From assembly GCA_000433315.1 (NCBI GenBank), contig FR893385.1, positions 28,435 through 92,434 of the forward strand: a stretch of 64,000 bases of DNA, given 5' to 3'. Each line of letters begins with the position of its first letter. The stretch's first letter is position 1. The position numbers and the translations under genes were made by a program. The notes under the pieces are model-generated. The model was not told the origin of the DNA. It was given only the letters and a program-made list of their open reading frames with translations, and did no database searches. The stretch is from Firmicutes bacterium CAG:345 (GTDB taxonomy: Bacteria; Bacillota_I; Bacilli_A; RFN20; CAG-288). Shown in pieces: positions 24,981 to 33,415 of this stretch.

Positions 24981-25003
24981 TGTTTTAAGGAGTAGTAAAT
25001 AAA

Positions 25004-26074
25004 ATGATTCTTACTTTTGTTGATTCTTGTCCAATTTATCTTCAATCAATTGCCTTTGTAGTAGGTTTAATTGTCGGTACTATTTGTTTAGTCAAGTTCT
25101 GCGATATTTTTGTTGATTCGGCAAGTACAATTGCCAAAAAACTTCATATATCTGAATTAATTATCGGTTTAACTGTTGTTGCTATCGGTACAAGTTGTCC
25201 TGAACTAGCTGTTTCAGTATCCGATTCTATATCATCACTATTAGAAAATAGCAATGCCAACGTTGCAATAGGCAATGTCATAGGAAGCAATATTTGTAAC
25301 TTACTTCTAGTATTAGGATTTTCTGCTGTATTTACTCCGATTGTTGTAAAAAAATCTGTTTGCAAACGTGAATATCCATTTTTATTAATAATATCAGCTC
25401 TTCTAGTCTTATTTGTAATCTTATTCGGAACAGGATCTTCTATAACTGGTAATTATGCAATATTAAGATGGGAAGCTATAATTCTTGTTGTTCTTATGTT
25501 TGTTTATATTTGGTTCTTAATACACAATGCAAAAAAACATCCAGATGAACAATTAAATACTGAAGAAGAAAAACTTACAGAAGAAAAAGAGAAAGATATG
25601 AAATTATGGAAGGCTATAATTTTAGTTATAGTCGGAGCAGCTGGAATTGTCTTTGGAGGAGAAGCTGTTGTCTTTGGTGCCAAAGGATTAGCTTTACAAG
25701 TTTCTGATGCTGCTCACTTAGACCATGATTTAGCAGAATCTTTAGTTGGATTAACAATTGTGGCAGTAGGAACTTCTTTACCTGAATTAGTAACAAGTGT
25801 TGTTGCAGCTAAAAAAGGACAAAATGAATTAGCCTTAGGAAATGTCATCGGTTCTAATATTTTCAACATTTTATTCGTTTTAGGAATCGCTGGTACAGTT
25901 AATCCTTTAACCACTGGTTCTCAAGTTATTATCGACGCCGTCGTTATGATGGTTGCAACAATTGTTGTTTTCATTTTTGCCCTAACTGGAAAAATTAAAC
26001 GTTCTGGTGGTATTGCATTGCTATGTATCTATGGTGCTTACTTAGCATATCTAATTGTTCGTACAATAATGTAA
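25004..26074 (+). CDS. Calcium/sodium (cation/Ca2+) antiporter, YrbG family
   Basis: A 356-residue membrane protein with two inverted alpha repeats: GTSCPELAVSVSDS / NVAIGNVIGSNICNLL in the first half and GTSLPELVTSVVAAK / ELALGNVIGSNIFNIL in the second. These are the ion-binding motifs of Na+/Ca2+ exchangers of the CaCA superfamily. A charged loop at about 180-200 separates the halves. Because it lies in the mntP operon behind a Mn2+ riboswitch, export of Mn2+ as well as Ca2+ is a reasonable inference. AAGGAG lies before the ATG. Confidence 0.92.
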   Translation: MILTFVDSCPIYLQSIAFVVGLIVGTICLVKFCDIFVDSASTIAKKLHISELIIGLTVVAIGTSCPELAVSVSDSISSLLENSNANVAIGNVIGSNICNLLLVLGFSAVFTPIVVKKSVCKREYPFLLIISALLVLFVILFGTGSSITGNYAILRWEAIILVVLMFVYIWFLIHNAKKHPDEQLNTEEEKLTEEKEKDMKLWKAIILVIVGAAGIVFGGEAVVFGAKGLALQVSDAAHLDHDLAESLVGLTIVAVGTSLPELVTSVVAAKKGQNELALGNVIGSNIFNILFVLGIAGTVNPLTTGSQVIIDAVVMMVATIVVFIFALTGKIKRSGGIALLCIYGAYLAYLIVRTIM

Positions 26075-26076
26075 AT

Positions 26077-26122
26077 TAAAAGGAAAATAATACTTTTTAA
26101 ATTTATTATTTTCCTTTTTTGT
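26077..26122 (+). terminator. Terminator of the mntP operon
   Basis: AAAAGGAAAATAATA / TATTATTTTCCTTTT with T run. It can also work on the other strand for the lysR remnant. Confidence 0.85.
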
Positions 26123-26332
26123 ATGAATAAAATTAAATTTTTCCGAATAATTTTGTCCTTCTTCTACCGCTTCTTTATAAAGAGAATGTATTTTTCTAAC
26201 ATTTTCAACAAACATCTTCCCCGCTGGGGTTAAAGAAATACTTTTTTGTGTTCTATCAAAAATTTTAAATCTAATTTCTTCTTCTATCACTTGAATTTGA
26301 TAACTTAAAGAAGGTTGAGAAATGTATAACAT
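26083..26332 (-). pseudogene. LysR-type regulator remnant
   Basis: The frame gives MLYISQPSLSYQIQVIEEEI, then FKIFDRTQKSISLTPAGKMF and VENVRKIHSLYKEAVE, which is the second half of a LysR HTH domain and the start of the linker helix. The first HTH helix and the whole effector domain are missing, and the tail after about residue 65 is unrelated sequence. Too short to work. It is divergent from a flavodoxin-like remnant. Confidence 0.75.
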
Positions 26333-26386
26333 ATCAATAAAATTTTCTTGTCAAATTATTATATATTAATACTAGAGGAGGTAAAT

Positions 26387-26524
26387 ATGAAATCATTAAT
26401 AGTTTATTTTTCTAGAAGAGGAGAAAACTATGCAGTAGGAAATATTAAAGAAGGCAATGCCAAACAAGCAAAGACAATTATGAATGCTATTTGGGATGGC
26501 TATGAATTAGCAAATAACTTATAA
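26387..26524 (+). pseudogene. 45-codon flavodoxin-like remnant with intact ribosome site
   Basis: Starts after GAGGAGGTAAAT with MKSLIVYFSRRGENYAVGNI, the N-terminal strand and FMN-phosphate loop of a flavodoxin-family protein, then jumps after KEGNA to a short helix and stops. A normal flavodoxin has about 140-190 residues, so most of it was deleted. Translation signals look intact, so the short peptide may still be made. Confidence 0.65.
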
Positions 26525-26653
26525 CTTAATTAATCTTATTTTCATTATTAAGAGGTATTTTTTCCTCTTAATTTTTTTAGGTAAAAATATACTCATATAT
26601 TTTTATGATATATTAATTAAAGGTAAATATTTTTTTACAAATATAGGTATATT

Positions 26654-27165
26654 ATGAAGAATAAAATAAATAAAAATACTATTCCCAATGACTTTTCTAT
26701 AAAGCTAGTCTTAATCGATGCATTTCCCGTTTTATTCTTTGGACTTTCGGGAATATTTTTAGGGTTAATTTTAAATAATTTTTTATTTTATATTGGAGCA
26801 ACAATATGCATGTTATCTGGAATATTAAAGGTTTTATGGAAATTTATAGTTGCTAAAAAAAGAAAAATATCTGGCCATTATTTTTGCAGATGAGAATTGC
26901 AACACCAATTGGTTTTGTTATTACTTTAATATCTATTATATTATCTGGAATTCAAAGAACTCTTTCTCCGCTAATTAATTTTCTTTTGTATCCTTTACCG
27001 CTGACTTTCTTTATTATTGGCTTAATTAGTCTTTTATCAATGATAATATTTACTTTTGTCTTAGATTCTTCAAATGCTAAATCAAATTGGATTAATCAAA
27101 TATGCAATAGCCTTTGTCAATTATCTTTCTTTATTTCTTTTCTAATCATCTTTTTAATGTACTAG
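26654..27165 (+). pseudogene. Small membrane protein gene split by a frameshift
   Basis: Frame 1 (26654-26893) starts with NTIPNDFSIKLVLIDAFPVL and two helices; frame 2 continues NIWPLFLQMRIATPIGFVIT with three more helices to 27165. Adding one A in the run at 26855-26867 joins them into one protein of about 170 residues with five helices. Family not recognised. Either the gene is broken, the base is missing through sequence error, or slippage restores it. Confidence 0.6.
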
Positions 27166-27197
27166 ATTTTAAAAAAAGTACATACTATACTATTCAT

Positions 27198-27742
27198 ATG
27201 AAAGAAAACTTGGAAAATAATTTAAATATAACAATATCATTTGATAATAAATATAACGGAAATAAAAAAGATAGAATACGATATAAAACATCAAATTTCT
27301 CATTAGTCTTTATAGGAGGATTAATTATTTTTTGTGCTGGAATTTACCTAATGTTTTTCCATTTTCGTCCTAGACCAATTGGAATTCAAAAATATGAAGC
27401 AATATTTATATTTGTTTTAGGTATAGTATTAATAATAGCATCTCCTTTTGCTTTCATTTTTTCAAAGATGAATGCCAAATTTGATGGGGAAATTATGTTT
27501 AACATAAAAAAAGATGAATCTAATCCTGATTATCAATTAAATGTTACTGGATATAAAAAAGAAAAATTATGCAAAGAAACTTGTATTATAAATTCAATCG
27601 AAGCAAAAAAACTTTCTACGAAATAAATACTAGAAAAGGGAAGAATTATATTATTCCTTTTTCTCAAATTTCTGAAGATAATAAAAACAAATTATCTGAA
27701 ATAGCTGCTCTTTTAAAAGAACATAACACAATTAAGAATTAA
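27198..27742 (+). pseudogene. Membrane protein gene with a frameshift near its 3' end
   Basis: From ATG 27198 (MKENLENNLNITISFDNKYN) the frame has two helices (LVFIGGLIIFCAGIYLMFF and FIFVLGIVLIIASPFAFIF) and ends at 27626. One added base in the A7 run at 27605-27611 would extend it by KTFYEINTRKGKNYIIPFSQ and a last helix to a stop at 27742, just before ruvX. That tail reads like a normal protein end. No clear ribosome site is seen. Family not recognised. Confidence 0.55.
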
Positions 27743-27759
27743 ATATTTTGGAGAAAGTA

Positions 27760-28185
27760 ATGAAAAATATTTTAGCCATGGATTTAGGGAAAACAACGCT
27801 GGGACTAGCTATATCTAGATCAGGAATTCTTGTTACTCCTTTAACTAATATCAAGTTTCCTGCAGAAGATTATGATGAATGTATAAAACTTTTACTTGAC
27901 ACAATTAAATTTGAAAAAATAGAGCATATCGTAATTGGACTTCCTTTATTTCCTAGCGGAGATCCTTGTGAAATGACTCCTGTTGTTGAAGAATTTATAA
28001 AAAAGATAACTCCTTTATTTCCTAATATAGATATCAACAAAGTTGATGAAAGAAATTCTACCGTAGAAGCTGCTGAAATGCTTCATTTAAATAATAGAAA
28101 AGCAAAAAATCAAAAGTCTATTATTGATAGTGCCGCGGCCATGATAATTCTCGAGCGATTTTTAAAACAAATTGGGCAATATTAA
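27760..28185 (+). CDS. ruvX: Holliday junction resolvase-like protein RuvX (YqgF)
   Basis: An RNase H-fold nuclease of 141 residues, involved in pre-16S rRNA 5' end processing and proposed for Holliday junctions. Motifs seen: ILAMDLGKTTLGLAISR (first catalytic Asp), HIVIGLPLFPSGDPCEMTPV, KVDERNSTVEAAEML and DSAAAMIILERFL (last Asp). The TTG at 27748 is in frame, but GGAGAA at 27750-27755 serves the ATG at 27760. Confidence 0.92.
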   Translation: MKNILAMDLGKTTLGLAISRSGILVTPLTNIKFPAEDYDECIKLLLDTIKFEKIEHIVIGLPLFPSGDPCEMTPVVEEFIKKITPLFPNIDINKVDERNSTVEAAEMLHLNNRKAKNQKSIIDSAAAMIILERFLKQIGQY

Positions 28186-28208
28186 GCTTGGATATCCAAG
28201 CTTTTTTT
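28184..28208 (+). terminator. Terminator after ruvX
   Basis: The perfect palindrome AAGCTTGGATATCCAAGCTT followed by T run; it overlaps the ruvX stop. Confidence 0.88.
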
Positions 28209-28364
28209 ATTTTAAATATATTATTTAACTTTATGAAAAAAATTAATATTTATTTAATAAAGTTTAATAATTATTTTTTAATTTATTTTCAAATAAACTA
28301 TTGAATTTTATTAAAATATTATCTATATTTTAGATGTTACAATAAAAAGGAAGTAAGAATTACT

Positions 28365-28952
28365 ATGTTAGAAGAGAATGAATTATATGACAAAGCTTTG
28401 AAAATTGCTAATGGTGAAATAAAATATAAAGAAACTATTCCATATTCATATAAATCAGGAAGCACATTTTTTATCGAAGGGATAAAAAGTGCTTCTCGAG
28501 AAATAGAGTATTTAAACTCAAGGTTTCCTTTTTGTATTACCAGAGATGGTATTGCTGCTTTTGAGCCTGATATACGTTTTTTAATAGTAAATACCGATGA
28601 AATTAGTACTGATATTCTCGAAGATTCTTCTATTATTGGTTTATTTATCATGCCAAAAGTAAAAAAAATAATAGGTGAAGAAATTTATTTCAAAGTAAAG
28701 TATTTATGGGTGCATAATGATAATCAGTTTTTTGCAACAATAAATAACGCTCTCTTCAATAAAGATATTACTGAATTATTATTTTATTCTCATTTAAATG
28801 ATTCAACAGCTTTTAAAATTCCAGAATCAGTTATTAAAATTAATAAATTTGCTTTCAAAGGTGTAAAACATCTTCGTACTCTTTATGTACCAAATAATAT
28901 TTCACTTGATGATATCGATATTACTCCTTCAGTTAACATCATACGCTATTAA
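28365..28952 (+). CDS. Leucine-rich repeat (BspA-type LRR_5) protein, short
   Basis: A 195-residue protein without signal peptide. The C-terminal region has FKIPESVIKINKFAFKGVKH followed by LRTLYVPNNI, the LRR_5 pattern seen in BspA-like proteins; an earlier weaker unit is FIMPKVKKIIGEEIYFKVK. The N-terminal region (about 1-90) is not assigned. GGAAG lies before the ATG. The lack of a signal sequence suggests that it acts in the cytoplasm, unlike most BspA-like proteins. Confidence 0.65.
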   Translation: MLEENELYDKALKIANGEIKYKETIPYSYKSGSTFFIEGIKSASREIEYLNSRFPFCITRDGIAAFEPDIRFLIVNTDEISTDILEDSSIIGLFIMPKVKKIIGEEIYFKVKYLWVHNDNQFFATINNALFNKDITELLFYSHLNDSTAFKIPESVIKINKFAFKGVKHLRTLYVPNNISLDDIDITPSVNIIRY

Positions 28953-28992
28953 ATAATTTGACAAAAAAATATTTATATGATACATTCAAAGA

Positions 28993-29009
28993 AGTTTGAT
29001 TATCAAACT
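28993..29009. promoter_or_regulatory. Perfect palindrome upstream of the MATE gene
   Basis: AGTTTGA-TTA-TCAAACT, a possible operator, 16 bases before the aptamer-like region. Confidence 0.35.
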
Positions 29010-29018
29010 ATCTAATTT

Positions 29019-29105
29019 GTTCATCGGAGGACACTAGATCGCAATCTAGTTTGTCGATAAGATGTCGAGTGCGCTCGGTTATATTGAAAAATATAACCTT
29101 TTTTG
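29019..29105 (+). ncRNA. Candidate guanidine-IV (mepA-type) riboswitch with terminator
   Basis: A structured leader: TCGGAGGACACTAGAT-CGCA-ATCTAGTTTGTCGA has a hairpin (ACTAGAT / ATCTAGT) enclosed by an outer pairing, followed by GTCGAGTGCGCTCGG and then a strong terminator GGTTATATT / AATATAACC plus TTTTTT at 29077-29105. A terminator right before the start of a MepA-like MATE pump means that transcription must be switched. The mepA-associated motif binds guanidine and precedes such genes, but I judge the match by gene context and overall shape, not by a covariance model. Confidence 0.5.
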
Positions 29106-29132
29106 TTTGTTGTATAGAAGGAGGAGCTGTTT

Positions 29133-30470
29133 ATGAAGAAAATTGATCTATCTGAACATTTTACTTTTAAAAAACTTTTACTTTTTAGTATCCCATCTAT
29201 TTTTATGATGATTATTTCATGCATCTATGGAATAGTTGATGGATTATTTATCACCAATATTATAGGTGACGATGCCTTTACAGGAATTAATTTAATCATG
29301 CCTGTTGTTATGATTGTCGGTACAATTGGTACTATGTTCGGTACAGGTGGAGGAGCTTTAATTTCAAAATTCTTAGGAGAAGGAGATAAAGAGAAGGCTA
29401 ACAGATTGCTTTCAACTTTCTCAATATTCATATTTATATTAACAGCTATAATAGGATTTATTTTACTTATTCTTATTGAACCTATTTCTTACGCAATTGG
29501 CGCTGATGAAAGCACTATTCAATATTGTGTACCATATGGAAGAATTTTGTTAGCCTTTATGCCTTTTTACGCTTTACAACTCGCTTATCAAAATCTAATA
29601 ATTGTTGCAGGTAAGCCTCATTTTGGATTAATCATTACAATTATTGCTGGTCTTGTTAACGGATTATTTGATTTTTTGTTCATCTATGTTTTTAATTTCG
29701 GAGTTCAAGGAGCTGCGTTTGCAACTATTTTATCCCAAGTCTTTGGAGCAATTATTCCACTTGTTTATTTCTTTAGAAAAAAAACTAGCAGTTTAATCCA
29801 TTTTGAAAAACCTATCTTAAATTTTAAAGATATTGGCAAAGCTGCTTATAATGGCTCAAGTGAAATGGCATCTAACGTTTCTATGTCCTTAATTAATATG
29901 CTATATAACATTCAACTTTTGCAAATATTTGGAAAAGGTGGTGTTAGTGCATATGGAACAATCATGTATGTTGGGTTTATTTTTATTGGAACTTTCTTCG
30001 GATTTTCAATGAGTGTTGTACCTATAATGGGATATAACCTGGGAGCTAAACGTACTGATGAATTACATAACGTTTTTAAAAAGAGCTTAATTATTATCAC
30101 TACTTTTTCATTAGTACTCACAATGCTAGCTGAAGCCTTATCATATCCATTAGCATTTATTTTCTTTTCCAAAAATCAAGAACTTTTAGATCTCACCACA
30201 ATAGCAATAAGAATTTACGCTTTATCCTATTTATTAAGTGGATTTAATATCTTTGGTTCATCAATGTTCACAGGTTTAAATAATGGGTTTGTATCAGCCT
30301 TAATTTCTTTTTCAAGAACATTAATATTCCAAGTAGTAATGATTTTCATAATTTCTTTAATATTTGGGCCTTATGGAATTTGGGCTGCAATGTTATTTGC
30401 CGAATTCTTTTCATTAATTGTCACAGTAGTATCAATTATTGTTAATCACAAACGATATGGATATTACTAA
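29133..30470 (+). CDS. MATE family multidrug/cation efflux pump (MepA-like)
   Basis: A 445-residue protein with 12 membrane helices in two halves. It starts LLLFSIPSIFMMIISCIYGI and has DGLFITNIIGDDAFTGINL, then MFGTGGGALISKFLGEGDKE, which are hallmarks of the MepA branch of Na+- or H+-driven MATE exporters. The second half has MSVVPIMGYNLGAKRTDEL. AAGGAGGAGC precedes the ATG. Expression is probably under the leader RNA at 29019-29105. If that is a guanidine sensor, guanidine or similar cations would be the substrate. Confidence 0.9.
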   Translation: MKKIDLSEHFTFKKLLLFSIPSIFMMIISCIYGIVDGLFITNIIGDDAFTGINLIMPVVMIVGTIGTMFGTGGGALISKFLGEGDKEKANRLLSTFSIFIFILTAIIGFILLILIEPISYAIGADESTIQYCVPYGRILLAFMPFYALQLAYQNLIIVAGKPHFGLIITIIAGLVNGLFDFLFIYVFNFGVQGAAFATILSQVFGAIIPLVYFFRKKTSSLIHFEKPILNFKDIGKAAYNGSSEMASNVSMSLINMLYNIQLLQIFGKGGVSAYGTIMYVGFIFIGTFFGFSMSVVPIMGYNLGAKRTDELHNVFKKSLIIITTFSLVLTMLAEALSYPLAFIFFSKNQELLDLTTIAIRIYALSYLLSGFNIFGSSMFTGLNNGFVSALISFSRTLIFQVVMIFIISLIFGPYGIWAAMLFAEFFSLIVTVVSIIVNHKRYGYY

Positions 30471-30493
30471 TTATTAAAAAAACTACATATATA

Positions 30494-30545
30494 AAAAGCC
30501 ATATTTAATACAATTTTTTCAAAAGAAATAAATATGGCTTTTTTA
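30494..30545. terminator. Bidirectional terminator
   Basis: AAAAGCCATATTTA / AAATATGGCTTTT, T run on both strands, between the convergent MATE and zinc-ribbon genes. Confidence 0.8.
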
Positions 30546-31055
30546 CTATAATTTTTTACCGCAGTTATTACAATAATTAGCATCTAATGGATTTTCTGAA
30601 TTACAATAATGACACTTTTTTATTAAACTCTTTCCGCAATTTGAACAATATTTTGCATCTTTAAAATTTTTATTATGGCAATATGGACATTCAATTTGAT
30701 TTTTATTCATAGTATCAGAAACAGTATCAATAGCTGGTTTTATATTCTTAGTCAATTCATTTATAACTATTGCTTGATCTTTGGTAAAATATGCATATAT
30801 TGCACGATTATATCCAATTAATAAGAAAATTATTCCAGGAGTTATTAAAAATACACCTATAAAACATAAATAAAATAATGTAGGCTGTTCCATAGTAGAA
30901 AAAGCTTTAAAAAAATCAATCAATCCAAATGTCATACACGCTATACCAGAAATTAAAAAAACAAAACCTAAAATTCTAAAAATTATCTTTTTATTTTTAT
31001 GTTTGCGCTCTTTTTCATCATCTATCATTTGGTTAACTTCATCATATTTTTTCAT
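30546..31055 (-). CDS. Membrane protein with two C-terminal zinc ribbons
   Basis: 169 residues from ATG 31055, which follows GGAGACTAAAT; an earlier ATG at 31076 lacks such a site. Two membrane helices (about 22-48 and 56-80) are followed by two zinc ribbons: CPYCHNKNFKDAKYCSNCG and CHYCNSENPLDANYCNNCG. Such ribbon-plus-membrane proteins are common in Firmicutes and their function is mostly unknown; binding of a protein or nucleic-acid partner is likely. Confidence 0.75.
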   Translation of the reverse strand: MKKYDEVNQMIDDEKERKHKNKKIIFRILGFVFLISGIACMTFGLIDFFKAFSTMEQPTLFYLCFIGVFLITPGIIFLLIGYNRAIYAYFTKDQAIVINELTKNIKPAIDTVSDTMNKNQIECPYCHNKNFKDAKYCSNCGKSLIKKCHYCNSENPLDANYCNNCGKKL

Positions 31056-31158
31056 ATTTAGTCTCCATAACATCATTTTAACAAAAAATTATCTAATAAC
31101 ATAGTTTATTTATTAATAAATTTATGCTAGTCTATGTTTTCAAAGGTAATTATAGATT

Positions 31159-31866
31159 ATGAATATTTTATTAGTTAATGATGATGGATATAATGCTGAA
31201 GGTATTCTACTTTTGCAAAAGAAATTAAAAAAATATGGTGAAGTAACAATAGTTGCTCCTAAAAACAGCATGTCTGCCAAGTCATGTTCTTTAACAATAA
31301 GAACTGGTCTTAAAGTTGTTGAAGAAAGTGAAAACGTGTATTCAGTTGAAGGGTTTCCCGCCGATTGTACTTCTTTTGGTTTGGTTGAATTAAATAAACA
31401 TTTCGATTTGGTCGTATCTGGTTGTAATCACGGATTAAATATTTCCGATGATATAAATTATTCAGGAACAATAGGAGCTTGTGTTGAAAGTATAAAACAT
31501 AAAGTACCAGCCATAGCTTTTTCATGTGAATTCAACTTTAATATTGTCGATAAATATTTTGACAAAGTTATGAATTATATTATTGAAAATCAATTGATAT
31601 CTTCCAAATATATTTTGAATATCAATTTTCCTAAAGGAAATTATGTCAAGGATATAAAACTAACAAAAAGCATCTCTACTGAATACGATAGAGCGTATTA
31701 TAAACATGAAGATGGACTATACTATTGTCAGAGATTAGAAATATGTAAAGAAATTCCAATCGACTCTGAAAATTATGCAGTAAATAATGAAATTATTAGT
31801 ATATGCCCTTTGACGAATTCTTATTTTAATTCAAATCTCTATGATAATTTAATCAAAAAAATTTAA
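31159..31866 (+). CDS. surE: 5'/3'-nucleotidase SurE
   Basis: Metal-dependent phosphatase for nucleoside monophosphates, active in stationary phase in other bacteria. The metal site is NDDGYNAEGI at the N-terminus (Asp8, Asp9), and FDLVVSGCNHGLNISDDINY then SGTIGACVES cover the remaining SurE motifs (SG.N.G.N). The protein has 235 residues, close to the usual length. A weak ribosome site (AAAGGTAATTATAGATT) precedes the start. Confidence 0.92.
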   Translation: MNILLVNDDGYNAEGILLLQKKLKKYGEVTIVAPKNSMSAKSCSLTIRTGLKVVEESENVYSVEGFPADCTSFGLVELNKHFDLVVSGCNHGLNISDDINYSGTIGACVESIKHKVPAIAFSCEFNFNIVDKYFDKVMNYIIENQLISSKYILNINFPKGNYVKDIKLTKSISTEYDRAYYKHEDGLYYCQRLEICKEIPIDSENYAVNNEIISICPLTNSYFNSNLYDNLIKKI

Positions 31867-31927
31867 TTATAAAATCCCTAGTTTCTCAAAGATTAATAGT
31901 ATATAATTTCATAGGAAGGAGATAAAT

Positions 31928-32683
31928 ATGGTAAAAAACATTAAAATTAAAAAAGTCAAATATTTCTGGCTTTATATAGTTCTAGGTGCATTAGGAGTCA
32001 TTGCTTCAATAATTCTTGCACCAATATGGAATTTCTGGGAACAATGCCCTTGGAAAACTTGGGGGCAAAGCATATTAGGAATAATAATTGCCGCCGCTAT
32101 TTTATTCTATGTTGGCTATTATCTAATAAAAAAGATTATTAGATCAAGAGGTGTAATACAAGTTTTATACATAATTGAATGTGTAGTTCTTGTATTAATA
32201 GCAATTGGCAGTATTTTAACCCAGCTTCAAATTCTTCCTATTAAAGAAATATGTATGATAATAGGATTAATATTCTTGAGTGAAGGTGTAATTGATTTAT
32301 TCCGTGCTTATTTTCATCAAAGAGATTCAAAAACAAGTTATCCAATGTGGAGACTTTGCATCGCAATTGGCGCAGTCACGCTTGGAACATATATGTTCGC
32401 TAAACCATTTTTCCAAAATATAGTAGTACTTTGGGTCTTTGTTTCATTACTATTTGTATTAAGTATCGCATTGATTGTCTTTGGTGCAATGTGTAAGCCA
32501 GCAGGAAAACCAAAAAAAGTCAAAGAAAACAAAAAAAATAGCGATAATAAAAAAGCAATAGAAGAAAAAGAAGAGAAAAAAGAACAAAAAATTATTGAAC
32601 CAAAAATAACTGAATTTAAACCAAAAGAAACAAAATCTTCTTCAAAAAAAGATGAAAAAGAAGAAGAGAAAAAAGATAAATAA
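31928..32683 (+). CDS. Membrane protein of the DUF308/HdeD type with a charged tail
   Basis: Six hydrophobic helices in paired arrangement over residues 12-200 (for example LYIVLGALGVIASIILAPIW, CMIIGLIFLSEGVIDLFRAY, SLLFVLSIALIVFGAMCKPA) resemble the DUF308 family. The last 50 residues are an exposed Lys/Glu-rich tail. Function unknown. AGGAGATAAAT precedes the ATG. Confidence 0.6.
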   Translation: MVKNIKIKKVKYFWLYIVLGALGVIASIILAPIWNFWEQCPWKTWGQSILGIIIAAAILFYVGYYLIKKIIRSRGVIQVLYIIECVVLVLIAIGSILTQLQILPIKEICMIIGLIFLSEGVIDLFRAYFHQRDSKTSYPMWRLCIAIGAVTLGTYMFAKPFFQNIVVLWVFVSLLFVLSIALIVFGAMCKPAGKPKKVKENKKNSDNKKAIEEKEEKKEQKIIEPKITEFKPKETKSSSKKDEKEEEKKDK

Positions 32684-32709
32684 AAATCCTCAAAAAATGA
32701 GGATTTTTT
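32683..32709 (+). terminator. Terminator after the DUF308-like gene
   Basis: AAAATCCTCA / TGAGGATTTT followed by T run. Confidence 0.88.
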
Positions 32710-32799
32710 CTTTTATCTTCTTGCAATCTCAAAACAAAAATGGTATTATTAAAAAGCTGTTTAAAACAGCACTAATAAATAACAAATTCAAAAATTATG

Positions 32800-32828
32800 T
32801 TGACATTAATATTAAAATTTGTTATTCT
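32800..32828 (+). promoter_or_regulatory. Promoter of the tRNA-Val/tRNA-Ser pair
   Basis: TTGACA (32800-32805), 17 bases, TATTCT (32823-32828); the tRNA starts 11 bases further. Confidence 0.75.
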
Positions 32829-32838
32829 AATACATGCC

Positions 32839-32914
32839 GGGTGTTTAGCTCAGCTGGGAGAGCATCTGCTTGACGTGCAGAAGGTCATAGGTTCGATCCC
32901 TATAGCACCCACCA
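32839..32914 (+). tRNA. tRNA-Val (anticodon GAC)
   Basis: Acceptor GGGTGTT / AGCACCC, D arm GCTCAGCTGGGAGAGC, anticodon stem TCTGC / GCAGA with loop TTGACGT, T arm ATAGGTTCGATCCCTAT, encoded CCA; 76 bases. Confidence 0.95.
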
Positions 32915-32967
32915 TTTAGGTTAAAATTGTTGCATGTATTGCAACTTTTTTATTAAATTAATATCGT

Positions 32968-33057
32968 GGAGCAGTACCCAAGCGGTTGAAGGGACTGGTC
33001 TTGAAAACCAGCAGAGGTTAGTAGCCTGCCAGGGTTCGAATCCCTGCTGCTCCGCCA
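32968..33057 (+). tRNA. tRNA-Ser (anticodon TGA)
   Basis: Acceptor GGAGCAG / CTGCTCC, anticodon stem CTGGT / ACCAG with loop CTTGAAA, a long variable arm typical of tRNA-Ser, encoded CCA; 90 bases. Repeat copy C starts three bases after its 3' end. Confidence 0.95.
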
Positions 33058-33059
33058 TG

Positions 33060-33320
33060 ATAGTAGAATAGGTCTGATACAATGCTATCAGGCTTTTTTG
33101 TTGCATAAATGGCAGATTTTATGCTTAAAATGCGATATTTTGCTTTAAAAATTGAATTTTATTAGGTTCACAGGTTGTTAGTATGCTTTATTTAGAGGCA
33201 GTATTAGCATCTTTTTATTTTGCTTTTACACGATTTAACCTTAAGGGTGCTAAAATTCTACACGATTTGACTAGGGGTGCTAAAAATTTACAAGATTTAA
33301 CACGATTTGAATTTTGAGAC
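33060..33320 (+). repeat. Long intergenic repeat, copy C
   Basis: Starts three bases after tRNA-Ser. Its hairpin CTGATA / TATCAG plus TTTTTT (33073-33098) serves as the tRNA terminator. It shares a series of identical blocks with copy B, but has one more unit of GGGGTGCTAAAAATTTACAAG inside, giving a short tandem (two units of about 30 bases around 33243 and 33274). From 33321 to 33415 a promoter-like stretch (TATAAT near 33374) follows that also resembles the end of copy A. Confidence 0.85.
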
Positions 33321-33415
33321 AATTTTGATAAAAATCCAAGCTCCATATAGATAAAAAGGCAAAAAATTGTTATAATTTCTACAAGATTATAGAAAAATGT
33401 GGATGAGGAGTATTT

